Below are positions 12,866 to 25,050 of a stretch of 64,000 nt of DNA, piece after piece. The notes under the pieces were generated by a model that worked only from the letters and a program-made list of their open reading frames with translations, made no database searches and had not been told where the DNA came from. Numbering within the stretch: position 1 is the stretch's first letter; every line of letters begins with the position of its first letter. Origin of the DNA: Deroplatys truncata. Its lineage: Eukaryota; Arthropoda; Insecta; Mantodea; Mantidae. Location: assembly GCA_030765065.1 (NCBI GenBank), contig CM060975.1, positions 169,852,993 to 169,916,992 on the forward strand. Reading direction: 5' to 3'. A program made the position numbers and the translations under genes.

Positions 12866-12990
12866 GATGCTTTTTTGGGGGTTCAGAAAACCTCAAAGCA
12901 TGTATATAGATAAAATCTGGATATTAAATGTTTCGGTGGAATGCAATACTTCTATCTATTGTAGGTAAGTAGTAGAGAAAGTAAAAAATG
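12866..12990 (+). repeat. R1 family, right-end fragment
   Basis: Only the right terminus of the R1 family is present: CCTCAAAGCATGTAT, TTTCGGTGGAATGCAATACT and the end GTAGAGAAAGTAAAA. The left part is absent. Confidence 0.8.
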
Positions 12991-12999
12991 TAGAACAAC

Positions 13000-14805
13000 T
13001 GCAGTCAGTTTTAAGTTTCTGTCTACGAAGGTTGGATCAAGAGATTGTGAAAACTTACCAGGCACTTAAGACAACGCTGTCAATGCTTCATATGTGAGAC
13101 GGCAAACTGACTATTTTTCAAAACTTGAGCAATGTTTGGGAACTATGTGACGTCAAATTTTGACAACGCTTAGAATCGTTGACAAATGCTACTCAACATT
13201 TTGTTAGGATACATTCAGTATCACATTATGGATTAATTCTTCTTTCTTTAACGGGTTAACCTTCTTTTTGTAGGATTTACACTCCCAAGTACTTACAAGC
13301 CAATGCCTTGGGTCAGTAGCCTGTCTAGAAGGAAGCAAACTCTGGATCATAGCATACACAGGACAGGTGATCAACCAATGTCCGGTATGGCGGTTAAGAA
13401 GGAGGAAATGAAATGCAATGATCAAAAAGATAATAGGAAAATTCGCGGATTAAATTATCCAACCCAGCATTCGTCTTGTGCTAGAGGAATACCTCGAAAA
13501 AGCATTCGGTGAGATTGGCCGGTTCCGAGGGACGTTGCGAATGCGCACCACATACGTTACGCCGCTCGGCGTAGAGATTGACGCACATATTGAAATTGTG
13601 CATGTGATTATTACGAAATATATCAGTCGCAGTATTTTTGTTGTTTAGAACTCTATGTCACGCTCTCGCGGGTTGATGGAGGTGTTTCGAAAATTTTCAA
13701 GTACATCCATCACATACTTGAAGCGTTGCTAAATTTCAGGTCACACCATGACTGGCTTTCAGAGTTGGGTTTCCTTTTGAAAAATTACCACAGGATATAC
13801 TATGTGCTGTTGGTGATATTTTGAATTACCTACCGTCTAAATGTAAAGTAAGGAACTTATTGTTTTCTTCTGGAGATAAGGATACTAGCTTCAGTTTTAT
13901 CTGAGGACAAACTTTTTTTAAAAGGTTCTATAAAGCAGTGAGAGATGACATTGGGACAAAAATGTATGAAGCTGTATACATCCAAACATAGAGCTGAAGA
14001 AAGTATTATCATGCAGGATAATTCCAGAGAAATGCGAGGAGGAGCAAAATGTCAAATTCTACGCACCTAGAGTTAAACCTCAAAAACGACAAATGAGACC
14101 ATATATCTTGGGTGAGCTTTATAGCCATGCTGTTGAGAAACAGGGCGATGCTGCTGTAATAAAATTGGTAGTTTTATTTGTGACCGTAACATTCCTTATA
14201 AACAGTACAACAGTAATCTGAGGTCCGACATAAGGCTACCTTTTTTATTTTATCTTGCGACGTTGTATTGCGGCACTGGTTTAATATTGCAAGCATTATG
14301 AGACCTAGTGCCGGCTGGTGCGTGCCCGTTTTTCAGCGCAACATTGCTCCGTCCAGAGCTCCCTAACAACAATAAATGCAGTTCATTTAATTAAAAGAAG
14401 CAGTTTCCTGCGAAATATAGCACAAGGTATACTCTCAGAGATGCTCACTTTTGTCTGTTGTGCGAGAGAGCTTATGAATTGTAACTTTTTATGTGTTTCT
14501 CCTTCGTTGCATATCCCTATACATACAAACTTTACAATGCCGTGCTCAGGATTTATAGCACAACAGCACAAGAGAAAACAATTTGATTTCTTGCATTCAC
14601 ATGACTTGTTCTACACACTGTCATTTATTTGTATATTTCTGCAAATTACAAACGCCTATTCTTCTATATATTTCATTCAAGATAACACCTTGGAGAAATT
14701 AGAATATAAGTCATCTGCATCCCAATATTATCACTGTTTTAGATTAAATTAATTCAGTTCTCTTTATTCCGAAATAATAGTGTTCTAAGTTTGATAAAAT
14801 AACAG
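13000..14805. other. Unrecognised sequence, possibly an old coding repeat
   Basis: No firm gene. Between about 13,670 and 13,900 two plus-strand frames are locally protein-like (for example KLPQDILCAVGDILNYLPS), but each ends quickly and they lie in different frames. That suggests a decayed transposon of unknown type. The 144-residue open frame at 14,318 starts with GTG and has biased composition, and I do not accept it. Confidence 0.3.
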
Positions 14806-14815
14806 CAATAGATTA

Positions 14816-15629
14816 CATGGCTTTCACTACCCTCTATCGTTTATTAGTAGGTATATTCTTACGAAAGCTTTTTTTTCTACTTCATTTTAATCGGCATAAA
14901 CCTCTACAGCAATAGCTAAATTACACATTGCGTTATAGATACAAAGGGAAAGATAGTCAAATGCTTAAGATAAGGAAGCTATGTGCTGACATTAAAATAC
15001 TGTTTCCATGGAATCACGAAAAACAACTGAATGTTGACAGGACTTGGCAGAATCACAAAGTATTGAACAATTCGAACCATTAATAACGGATGTCTCTGAA
15101 ATGGCGTATGCCACGAAAACGGTATTTGAAATAAACTTTTAAAGAGATTTACATTTTTCTATAGTACGTTTTCATCTATTGTTCAACGTTTACCAATTAT
15201 AGAAGATTATACAAAAGTCCTTCAGAATGAAGGATGTTATCAGAAAATTCAATATATAGTTTTATTTGCCGTGTAAATATAAATAATATACGATATTTTA
15301 ATCAAAATCGTTAGTCATTTTTCAGAAAATAAAAAAAAAATCGAAAAATCTTCCATGTAAGGTGTTTGGGGTACGGAGATTTTCTTGGGAACCTTCGTAT
15401 CGCATCTTTGGAATATACTGAACTTAAATACCAAGTTTGGCATTTGTGCGACTTTTAGTTTTTAATTATGCTGTTCACAGACACAGATACGAACCTTTTT
15501 TCTGAAAAGGTTTCATTTTATTATATTCAGGAGCGTCAATATATCTATTTGCGGTGAAATATCGGTATAGAATTTTCGGGTGGAATGTAATGTCTTCTCT
15601 ATCTACTAAGTAGATAGAGAAAGTAAAAA
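14816..15629 (+). repeat. R1 family, near-full copy
   Basis: R1 is a noncoding interspersed family seen at least ten times in this window. In this orientation a full unit runs from CATGGCTTTCNCTAC at the left to GTAGAGAAAGTAAAA at the right, about 0.8-0.9 kb. Shared landmarks in order are TTCAGAATGAAG(A), TCAAAATCGTTAG, TTCCATGTAA, TTTTCTTG, TGAACNTAAATACCAAG, a CACAGACAC microsatellite seed, and GGTGAAATATCGGTAT with CGGGTGGAAT. CTTTCNCTAC at one end and GTAGAGAAAG at the other are inverted relative to each other, which hints at a non-autonomous DNA transposon. No copy encodes protein. Confidence 0.8.
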
Positions 15630-15804
15630 TAGCATATTCGTAACAATGTATTATAGGTGCGGATTTGATGTATATATTAAAGTAGATAATAAAGAAATTG
15701 CTCATTCTTAGTTCATCATGTGTATTGACAGGTTTGGATCATAGACGACTACACCAGTAAAAAGGTCGTTCCATCAGTTTATCATAAACAGAGATGGAAA
15801 CAAG

Positions 15805-15949
15805 CCATTTTCGCTAAAAGTAACATACTCTCGCTAAAAGGTAACTCTCTCGAGAAAAACATAAACCATTTTCGCCAAAAGTAACCCGCGCTCACTAAAA
15901 CATAACCCACTTTCGCTAAAACTTAACCCATTTTCACTAGAAAGTAACC
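15805..15949. repeat. 20-21-bp minisatellite, about seven units
   Basis: Tandem, imperfect units close to CCATTTTCGCTAAAAGTAAC. The first, fourth, sixth and seventh units are nearest the consensus; the second and third are diverged. The spacing is regular at 19-21 bp. It lies between an R1 copy and noncoding sequence and has no coding frame through it. Confidence 0.9.
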
Positions 15950-15959
15950 CAACGTCTAA

Positions 15960-17315
15960 TTTTGGTCAGTCTCATTGCTAATTGCATATAAATTCTGATC
16001 ACAAATTCCTAGTACAATATCCAATATCCTTGCGATAAATTTTCTGATTTTTAAATCCATAGTTTTACGTTTCTATCATTTTCTGTAGTTTGAGATATTT
16101 TGTGTTCCATGCCCTTCTTTAGTTTTAGCTATTTCTTCCGTTTAGAGGCCACATATATAAGCTGGGGGTTAACTTGCCGTAAGTCACTGATATCATCCAG
16201 TCTTTTAAATAGCTAGTTACGATTTTGTGCAACAACCGCTTATATGTGTAATCACAACTTTCTCTGTATTTGAGGCACTGAGATCAAAAATAGGATTTAT
16301 CGATTTAGGCGATATTGATTTAACCGTGTTAGTTAAATTGCACATCTCTGCATTTCTTGATGCTAAAATGGACCTTGCAACCTTTTGACAGTTTTCCAAA
16401 TCCAGAAGTGGCGCTACTTTAAGATAGAAGAGTCTACCCTTAGGAAAGAAAAGTCTACCCTTAAGATAAAAGTGTCAGCGTAATTATTTGCACTGAACTG
16501 CTAAGGTCTCATGCTCATGGTAACCAATAGGATATTCCGTCTTCTCCTTCCCATAATACTGATTATTACGGTATTTATTATAATTTAATGAGGCATGTTC
16601 GATACAGTTACAAATTCGTATGTGTTGAGGTCCCAGAGAAAGCCACACCAGACTCTCGTTGATTGCCGACATTTCGCTCATGCGTCAGAAGTTTCCTCTG
16701 GGCTGCTTTGAAGGTGTTAGTTCTCACCAGGAGAGGACCAAATGCACGTATGAGAATTTATAAAAAATTTCAGTAGTTCTGGCCAAAGTTTGGTAACGTA
16801 TTTGTGACAGAAGTGGCGAAGGTAAATTTATTTTATCACTAATCAACAAATTCTCAAATGTTCCAATGCATATATCGAAATATTATAAACCCCTGGGGAG
16901 TAATTGGAACAAAATGATTTCCAATTTGGAATATTCCATAAACCACACGTTGATAGCGAATTGGCATATACTGGAAGTGAGGTGTCAGGAATTAATCGCA
17001 AAGATTTTGAGAAGAAAGAGAAACAAATTTTATCCTTTAGGGAACAAAAAGATCTTAAATTCGATTTTTTCTGACAATATTTTGCATCACATTCCTAATT
17101 TATAGATCATCCTAACACTATTAATACTTTCCTAAAGTAACGAAGAAGCAATTGTGAAAACCAGAGGCAAGCTGAGCAAGTGAGGTAAGAAACAAGGTTT
17201 TATTTACATTACTAAAACACACAGATACGAGGATCTGTGGACTTGCCATACCTGATAACACCATGCCTAAATTAATTTCTAATTAACACTTATGGTGTAA
17301 TTCCCTTCCCCCCTA
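15960..17315. other. No gene seen
   Basis: AT-rich sequence. A small duplication, AAGAGTCTACCCTTA / AAAAGTCTACCCTTA, lies near 16,426-16,462. No supported coding region. Confidence 0.45.
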
Positions 17316-17317
17316 CT

Positions 17318-17805
17318 TCGACCAAGCGAGTTGGCTCCGCTGTAAAATATGAGGCTCGGATTCGAGAGAGCCAGCGTTCGATCTCGTCGAGCGAGCAACC
17401 TGAGCTTGGATTTTTCGTGGCTTTCCCTGTAGGTAGGCAAATTATGGGGTGGTTCTCTATACCACGATTGTTTTTCCCTAATTTCCCCTTCCTCTTATTT
17501 CCTTCTCACGTTTCATTCTGCTTCCAGGTGTGTTGTGTACACAGATGATGCGAGTAGTTGCTTCAAGTATAGATTAGACGAGACATTCATCGCTCTCTCT
17601 GGGCAGCTCCAGTAGTGAAACGGATCTTCGAGTCAGAACTGTTAGGGGCTTTTGCGCGTCTCTGTGACCTTTAGCCTCCTGTGTTTCCATCACTTCATCC
17701 CTTCCTCCTGGGGGGGGTTGATAGCCGCAATAGATCTCCGGTAGACTGCAGTGCGCGAGGTATCCACACCTTCGTTCTATACTTACCCTATCCCTGTACA
17801 TCTAC
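17318..17805 (+). mobile_element. tRNA-derived SINE-like element, family D
   Basis: A tRNA-like head begins at GACCAAGCGAGTTGGCTC (A-box-like), followed about 35 nt later by GCGTTCGATCTC (B-box-like) at about 17,374-17,385. A pyrimidine-rich body follows, with CCTTCTCACGTTTCATTCTG and a GC-rich right part. The internal Pol III promoter layout is what identifies it. The target duplication was not found and the right end is approximate. The short minus open frame inside it is not a gene. Confidence 0.6.
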
Positions 17806-17809
17806 TCAG

Positions 17810-18548
17810 TAACCTCTCCCCCTCACCGTATTTGGATTCCAAATTGCCTTAATCGAATAACATTATTAATTATTTAAAGTATGCCCTGGGTTTGTTTCGA
17901 TGGTAGAATTTCTTTATTTGGACCAACCTCGGCATACTTTATTTTCTGGTTTACCGCAAACAACAAGACTATTTTATTATTCTGTTTTGGGTTTTAACAC
18001 TTCGGTGCTGAAAGATCTGAAACTATTAGCATAGAATTTTTATTTTCTGACACTGTATCTGCACTGAGTTTAATTCAATGAAAGCCAGCAGCAGATTTTC
18101 GCATTCGCTATTTTTACTTTTCTTTCTTTCTTTGAAGGAGAGAATTCCCCACGATATAAAAAGCATTTTCCATTTGCTGCCTCCTTTTGGTTTTTAAGGA
18201 GATTAAGAGCGAACAATGAAAAACGATAGAGGAACAAAAAGGTAAAAACGCAGCAGCAGTTCCTAAACGAGAGGTTTATAAGGAAATGGTTGCTTTTAGG
18301 TTGTTAAGTCCACAAGTAACATCAGCAAAGTAGAGGATGAAAAGTTTTGAACGCGCTTATGTTCTTATATTGCCTCATGTGGCTGCGAACGTTTCCCTTG
18401 CAGCTGACTTAGGAAGCCAAGTTTATTAAAACGTACACTGTACGCACACAAGCATGTCCTATTAACCTTTCTTTTTGACCGGAATGTTCAAAGGAATATC
18501 ACTGTTGCTGTTTTGGTTTGACTTAGGCATTTAAGCGGCTTATTGTTG

Positions 18549-18585
<37 letters not shown>

Positions 18586-19750
18586 CATCATCATCATCAT
18601 CAGAACAAACAAGTAGGATATCTGCAACGTTTCTCTACTATAATGCGTAAAACAGCCCTTCATTTGCATGATAAACAAAACATGGAATTGTAAGCCGAAG
18701 TAAACAAGCCATTTTATCAATTTATTTATTCTAATATAATACAAGAGGAAATCTGTATGTTTGTGTGTGTGTGTATGTATGTGGAGGGGGGTAACTTCAA
18801 AAAGCACTCAACCTTTTGATTATTCTTTCACAATGTGAAACGCTATTCCTTCTGACGATATGAGGTATAAAATCATTTCATAAATTACTAAAGGATTAAA
18901 AGGGATTTACAAATCTTTCGTTGAGAATGCGATGGAGCAGAAAAGAGCTGAGTAGAGTATAAATGCAAAAGCGGGTTATACTTTATTGAAAGAATATACA
19001 TAGATAGCCGTGATGTAGCACTTAAGTAAACGAAGGTGGAGTTTAAAATTCGGCAATCAATGCTATTTATAACAGTATGAATTGTATGCTATATCTATTT
19101 CTTTAATTTCCATTTATCAAATACTGCAGCTGTGTACTTAATGAAACAGTGTCAAAAATGTTAATAAACGTTACTCTAACACTATACATGAATGCAGTGA
19201 AGTTCTGGATGCCAAAACCTCCTGATAATTCTCATCTAAGAAATCGCTGCTTTATTCCCTACCTACTTATATATATATTGTAACCAAATGCGTTAGGACA
19301 TGCTAAATAAATGTCTAAAGAGAGAAAATTGCTAAACATTACAAATACGTGAACCGATATTTTTTATTAATAACTGAAAATATTTTTCAGGATGGTTGCA
19401 AACTGTACATTTTTTCCAACGAGCTTGACTTGGTAACCTGGAAGTGCGGAATGTTCACGTCTTTTTATTGTATATGTTAAGGGTTTTTGTATTATGCGAA
19501 AACTATATAAAACAAAACTGTTATTAAATAACCACGGGATAAAACAGAAGGTACAAAGGCTGAAAACTGACTTACTGCAATCTAAAAATTTACTCCACCA
19601 TTCCGATCGATGATTCCTCCATTGCCAAAGGATACATATGAACTATGCAGAATTTACAGAGCTTGCCAGATTATCGAGGGGGAAGAAGGTAATCAGACGT
19701 TCCGCCGATATTTCACATCTTCTTCCGTGAATATCAAAGGATTTGCCATT
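17810..19750. other. No gene; ATT/ATC microsatellite
   Basis: AT-rich noncoding sequence. The only structure noted is the trinucleotide microsatellite at 18,551-18,601 and a short (GT)n near 18,762. Confidence 0.45.
18551..18601. repeat. (ATT)n-(ATC)n microsatellite
   Basis: About eleven ATT units run directly into about six ATC units. The compound structure explains the poly-Ile open frame on the opposite strand. Confidence 0.95.
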
Positions 19751-19757
19751 CATAGTA

Positions 19758-20120
19758 GGTGACGCCGTGGCCAAGTGGTTAGACCGCTCGCCTCCACCAA
19801 GGCGACCGGGATTCAATCCCGGGAGCTCGCATGTGGAATTTGTAGTGGACGAAGCGATGGCTGGGTGATTTTTCTCCGAGTTCTTCGCTTCCCCTGTCGT
19901 TCATTCCACCAATTGCTCCAACATCACCTTCCCATTCAGCCATTTCCTTTCATTTCATATCATCTTCTTCCTCCACTCTCATACTTGGCTAGGAACCGAT
20001 CCCCAATTCCGGGTTCTTCATTCTCTTATTCAATGTTCGTTTGTTCCTCGACAGGCCTCTGACCCTAGACATGGCTGTAAGTCCTAGGAGTGTAAGCTGT
20101 AAGAAATTACAATTATAAGG
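19758..20120 (+). mobile_element. tRNA-derived SINE, family A
   Basis: The tRNA-like head has an A box TGGCCAAGTGG at 19,768-19,778 and a B box GGATTCAATCC at 19,809-19,819, inside a short GC-rich foldable segment. A pyrimidine-rich body follows, then GTCCTAGGAGTGTAAGC, and it ends near AATTACAATTATAAGG. The box spacing fits a tRNA-derived Pol III promoter. The long body after the tRNA part and the lack of a 3' acceptor stem argue against a working tRNA gene. Confidence 0.8.
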
Positions 20121-20124
20121 GGTG

Positions 20125-22370
20125 AAGGGAAGGATTCACCATAAAAATCCTCTAGATCAGTGAAGACCAACCTGTTCTCTTAAGAGCTAAGGTTCAAAGT
20201 CCATAATTCACCCCAACTGCTATATTTGAAGAGATTCACAAGCTAAACCAATCAAGTTTCAGTCCTTGGCAGCAGAGTGGAAATGAGTGGGAAGGAAAGC
20301 TCCCTTCAATCTCCCTCTCTGTAAGGTTGGGCATCCCTGCTCTAGGTCATTGCGCCTCATAAAGGACAAGGGAAGCCAAATGAAATTAATTAATTTGGCA
20401 CTCCAGTTTAGAAAACTATCCGTGCAACTCGGGCAGTCGGATAGTTTACTGATATTTCAGTACAATGTCTAAAATTAATGTATGTGCTTTCTATTTCTCC
20501 AAAACAGTGTAAATAGTGGAGTTTTAAGAAAAATAAAACATAAAGATTACTGAATGGGCTTCAAATCGCCGCAATGTTAAAACCATTTTTTTTAATTTGA
20601 CTCCTGAGTCCCTAATGACAACTTCAAATTTTGTATCAAATGTGACGTGGCGTGAAAATTGACTTCCCCCACATATTAATGCATTTCTGTAATTCGGAAA
20701 AATTGAGTTAAATGAATATTGATAGCACAGCCAACAGGGAAGTTATCCATTCAAAATATATGTCAAGAAATTGACAAAATATGCACAATATGTATAAATG
20801 GAGATCCCACTATGTATTTGTCTCAACTAAACAATTCAGGCTCCAAATTATTGGACATATAGTTCCAAATTCCATTGTGCAGAAAAAACAAATAATATTA
20901 CAGCTTTACAAGTTTTGACATTTTTGTACGTTTCATTTTATTAATGTTACACTTTTTTGAATATTTTACGGTTTTCTTTTCTTTTCTTTTTCGTAAGTGG
21001 TGTTTACAAAATTGTTTACATACACTAAGTTAAGCAAATGATATGCTATAATGCTTGAAATTGCAATTATCTGATGGAGGAAATAAATATCAAAGTCAGG
21101 AACTAACAACATTTTAACTAATGTTGCATAATTATAACTAGATGATCATCCAGCTTATATTACTATATAAACATCCATTTCCGTGCACACAAGGGAGAAA
21201 CACCTAAATTAAGAATAAGCATTCCACTGATATAAGTATTAATTACAGCTCAAATTTTAAAACTTTACAAATTTATTTTTTGGTCACTTTCACAAATATT
21301 TTACCTATATAAAAGCAATTTTATCTCCATTAATTTGTCCGCTAGATCTTTTTTTAAAGTGTCGAGAAGAATAGTGCGGAGAGACTGTAGTTTTAAACTG
21401 CAATAAACCCAGGAATCAGAGAGTATATGAGTTTATATATAGGTTGGGTGCTGTGCACTTCTCAATTCTTTAAAACGTCTATCTATGCAAAACGCTTCCT
21501 TCTAAAAAGAAGAAAAAACACAAGAAAAGAAAAGAAAACGAAAGCTAAAATATGAAACGGGGAAAAATCTGCAGAAAATTTCGCTAGGACGCCAACATGT
21601 GAAATAAAAGTTTGTGTAAAGTTAATCCGTTGCTTCAACACCTGGTTTCGATTCCCTAGAGGTGCATACCCAATTGCACAAAACAAGAGCTAGCATCTGA
21701 CGGTAAGATGAAAACATAAAATATTCGTGAGTACTGACGAACGGGCAGCGTGAACAAGACCGAACGATCTGGTGCATTTGGCAACTGGAGAAGCGAAAAT
21801 AGAGCTTAGAGCTGAGGCCCCCCACCTTCTCAATAATTCATTGCTTTCATATACCCTCGTGCGAGATGAATAAGTTTGTTTCCAAAGTTCAGATATTTTC
21901 GTTTGTATCCCGCCTCTCGAGATTGTCTGAAAGTTAGCGATGAAAAAGGTTACCTTCCAATATATGGTAACCTATTTAAACAAATAGCAAAAACTCCGTT
22001 TCAGTATAAAACCTAAAGAAATCAGGGATAATAAAAGGATGTGAAAAAGTGAAAGCTTGTGGAAAACTGCCTAAACTGAATGACAGAATTATTTTACTTG
22101 GATTCATTATGTCGGTGTATGCACCGTATTACTGTGCTGGTTGAAGCTATTTTCACATTGTGTCTTACACCGAAATGTGATGCAGGATAGTGTATATTTC
22201 CTTTATCATTTATTTCTTTACATACCATACTTATATTAATGTAATGCGTCATCAGTTTTAAGGAGCATCCCGGTTTTTAGGATGCATGAAATAAATTAAA
22301 GGAGAGCAATAAGTAGAGGAATTAAAAGTGTTTGCTCGGGATCATAATGCGCAGCTGTGAAGTAGGCGCA
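20125..22370. other. No gene seen
   Basis: Mostly AT-rich. GGTTTCGATTCCC at about 21,637-21,649 resembles a lone B box, but no matching A box was found. No supported coding region. Confidence 0.4.
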
Positions 22371-22374
22371 ATCA

Positions 22375-22571
22375 TTAACCTTTTCACTACTAACGGATAT
22401 CAATTGTTAGTGGCTGTAGCCTGAATGGATTTGGTTATTTCTTCACTTGTGACTTCTGTGTGCTCTCCTTGTCCTTAGAATGATGTGTTTTACTTTGGAT
22501 ACTGATACAACGTTCCATATCGTTAACCAGCACCACACGCTTGCCAGACGCGCGGACAGCAAAAGGGTTAA
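22375..22571. mobile_element. piggyBac-like MITE
   Basis: A 189-bp segment (22,379-22,567) is flanked on both sides by TTAA (22,375-22,378 and 22,568-22,571). It starts with CCTTTTCACT and, on the opposite strand, its right end starts with CCCTTTTGCTGTCC. TTAA duplications and CCCTTT-type termini are hallmarks of piggyBac elements. It is too short to encode a transposase. The inverted match beyond the first six to seven bases is weak, so this is a moderate call. Confidence 0.5.
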
Positions 22572-22614
22572 CCTTAAATCACATAACGTAATTTATTGTT
22601 GAATTAATTTGCAT

Positions 22615-22899
22615 ACATCTGCGCCATAGGGCAGTGAGTTAGACCGTGGTATTCTGGTTTCCGGCTACGGGATGCGCCCCGGTTCAATCCCACCCATGGG
22701 GTTGCGGAATTTTAAGTCCCAGATATAGTCCCGGTACCCAATCAGTATCGTGAGAAAAGTGAGGAGCTGCGATAGGCAGTGATCCCGGCCACGGAGGCTA
22801 ACATTCTGGTTGGGTTGGATGATCGCTCACCTCTGCAGTGCGTACATGCCGGCAATCGTATTGGCAGGTTTAGGCCTTCATGGACTGTAGCACCACGGA

Positions 22900-22945
<46 letters not shown>
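22615..22945 (+). mobile_element. tRNA-derived SINE, family B, with (ATT)n tail
   Basis: The head carries TAGGGCAGTGAGTTAGAC (A-box-like, about 22,627) and GGTTCAATCC (B box, 22,681-22,690). The body includes CCCAGATATAGTCCCGG. It ends with TGTAGCACCACGG and a perfect trinucleotide tail of about 15 ATT units at 22,900-22,945. A tRNA-like head plus simple-repeat tail is standard SINE structure. Confidence 0.85.
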
Positions 22946-22946
<1 letters not shown>

Positions 22947-22959
22947 TTCGCATAAGGGA

Positions 22960-23740
22960 ATACTCTGCTTAGTGATTAATTTTCATTACATTTAGACAAA
23001 AATATTACCTTCGCTTATTGTCTTTCATTTCGTGATTAATTCAAAACCATAAATACCGTAAAGCCTTCATTGGCAATAATGCTACAAAATACAGCATCGG
23101 TAGTAAAGAAAATTGAAAACGCACAGCGACGAATCAGGAATCCACGAACAAGGTAACCTGAAGTACGCCTGAACAAATGCAGAAATAGAAAGATAAATAT
23201 TTTGGAGATGGCATATTAATATGGTGTGGTATTGATTCCAATACACATCCCTGTTTTGGAGACCAATTCTGGCAGAAGAATGTGCCCACTTTATTCGAGT
23301 AAATGTAGAATATGTAATTTTGATGCCTTTAATTTTCTCTGTGGTTTGATTTCTCCTATTGGATACATAAGACCATATACAGAAATTTTGCAAAGGTAGT
23401 CTGCAATTGAACAAGCTAGCGGGACTAAATTTAACTCGTACTTAACGTCATTTAATATCAAATCTAATAAGCGGTAAATACCTTAATGGTCGCGATTGAG
23501 GGACACGCATGATAATGGTTAAGAGTAGATCCAATAGAAGTGGTTATTTAGGCTGTACTCAGAATCTATGTAGGTGCCTTTACAACACTGATGAAAAGAA
23601 GGAAATATAGTTATTCCAAATATCAGTGTGAGAAGCGAAACGAATTAGGTGGAAGGCTTGGATTTACACTGGCATGCGCATTCGCATCTATGTTGCTGCA
23701 AAAGAAACACTTATAGAACAACACTTAATAACGTGACATT
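22960..23740. other. No gene seen
   Basis: Noncoding sequence between two SINEs. A plus-strand frame near 23,080-23,400 is locally protein-like but has stops and no splice support. Confidence 0.4.
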
Positions 23741-23750
23741 AAGGATACAA

Positions 23751-24320
23751 TTACCGAGTGAAATGGCTCAGGCAGTAACCCCTTTGTCCCACATTCGGGA
23801 GGTCGCAGGTTCGATTCCCCCTTGACTTTGACCCATGTGTTTGTCGGGTTTTTCTGACAGGCGAATGCTGGAGTGATTTCTGTCACCCCCCGAATTTTCT
23901 GTCCTTCCATTTCGTTCCATTAATCCTTTTTTTCATTCCTCCGTTTGGTCTGTTTCAGGGTTGGAAAGTATTGGCGATGGTGTTTTGGTGCAGCGTGGCA
24001 GGGAAAAATGATTCTCTCTGTGAACTTTATCCGTTCCTTGGCCTTCGGTTGGTTACCAAGGTATAAGCACCGCCCCTTGCGGGGAGGGCATTGAACCCTG
24101 TATGAGGAGGTATCCCCGGCCAGTCTATCCGATAGTCAGGGCGTCTCAATCTCGAAACTGTAGAGACCCTATCATTGCTGTGCCGTCACAACTGATTCCC
24201 ACCGCCCGGTGTCTCCATTCGTTAAATTCCTCCGGCTCGGGGGCGCCCCCTCGTCCGACTTCGGCACAATAACCTCATTCTTGGATCGGTGCCGAATCAC
24301 TCCACTTCACAATCCAATCC
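23751..24320 (+). mobile_element. Long tRNA-derived SINE, family C, copy 1
   Basis: The head reads TACCGAGTGAAATGGCTCAG with a B box GGTTCGATTCC at 23,808-23,818. The roughly 570-bp body includes GACCCATGTGTTTGTCGGGT, GCGAATGCTGGAGTGATTTC, GGCGATGGTGTTTTGGT, GCGTCTCAATCT and GGTGCCGAATC near the 3' end. It is flanked by AAGGATACAA (23,741-23,750) and AAGGAATACAA (24,321-24,331), an imperfect target duplication. The same body recurs at 25.55-26.10 kb (minus) and 34.07-34.62 kb, with a fragment at 30.17-30.30 kb. The element is much longer than typical insect SINEs. Confidence 0.88.
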
Positions 24321-24329
24321 AAGGAATAC

Positions 24330-25050
24330 AACTACTTGCCTATTTCGTGAAAGTACCTTAGCAAGCTGAGAGCTCCTACTGCGGTAGGAACTATCAAAAA
24401 TTCTTAATAGTGTACTTCAAACAAGCATAGCAATTTCTAATAATTCAAAGCAGGACGAAAGGAAATCAAGTTGAACTATCACTGGACTTCAGGAGGGATT
24501 TGAGTTTACAAACCACTCCATCCGTCGTACGATCTGTTGGCGTTTGCAGACAGCACTCACCAGACAACGCTTACCTGTTTGTCAGTGGCAGCTATTTATA
24601 TTTTGTATTAATAGTGGTGTAAGTGTAAGTAATTTGAAGCTAAATGCTTAAGAATTCCTACACCTGTTCGTAAGTATCGCCGCATTGCACTTTTTGGTAC
24701 TGTCCTAAAAATCTGCTTATACATTTACTCCTTGAACTTTATATGAACCTACCGAAAATTATTGTACGCAAACGGCTTTCATTGCTAAGTCTATCTATGC
24801 ATTTTTCGTTTAAAGTAATCTGCATAATGGAATTTTTAGGACATACACTTCAAATATTTAAATTTTCGGCATAATTTTAACTTAAAGAATGCATTAAAGA
24901 AGAGTTTCAGTAATTTGAGCAACAACTTTCGTCTTTGAATTTTCAAATATTTCAAAAATATCTTTAATATATAAAACCTAATGCGACTACAGAATTGAAG
25001 CTATGAGAAGCTCTACCTTGTTTTCATTTTGACATTCTATGCCATGTACT
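24330..25050. other. Noncoding; contains unclassified repeat copy 2
   Basis: The repeat at 24,449-24,671 is listed separately. The remainder is AT-rich and holds nothing recognised. Confidence 0.45.
24449..24671. repeat. Unclassified interspersed repeat, copy 2
   Basis: Homologous to 6405-6625 in the same orientation, sharing ACGAAAGGAAAT, GCAGACAGCAC and TGCTTAAGAATTCCTA in the same order. Divergence is substantial, so it is an old family. Confidence 0.75.

Noticed and set aside
14318-14752. 144-residue plus-strand open frame
   Set aside because: It starts with GTG, has biased composition and no recognisable domain or splice context, and it lies in AT-rich sequence next to an R1 copy.
15805-15949. 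CRISPR-like array
   Set aside because: The units are directly tandem and only about 20 bp, without unique spacers, and the DNA is from a eukaryote.
19758-19825. Possible functional tRNA gene
   Set aside because: It has A and B boxes, but no convincing acceptor stem closes and the sequence continues into a long SINE body.
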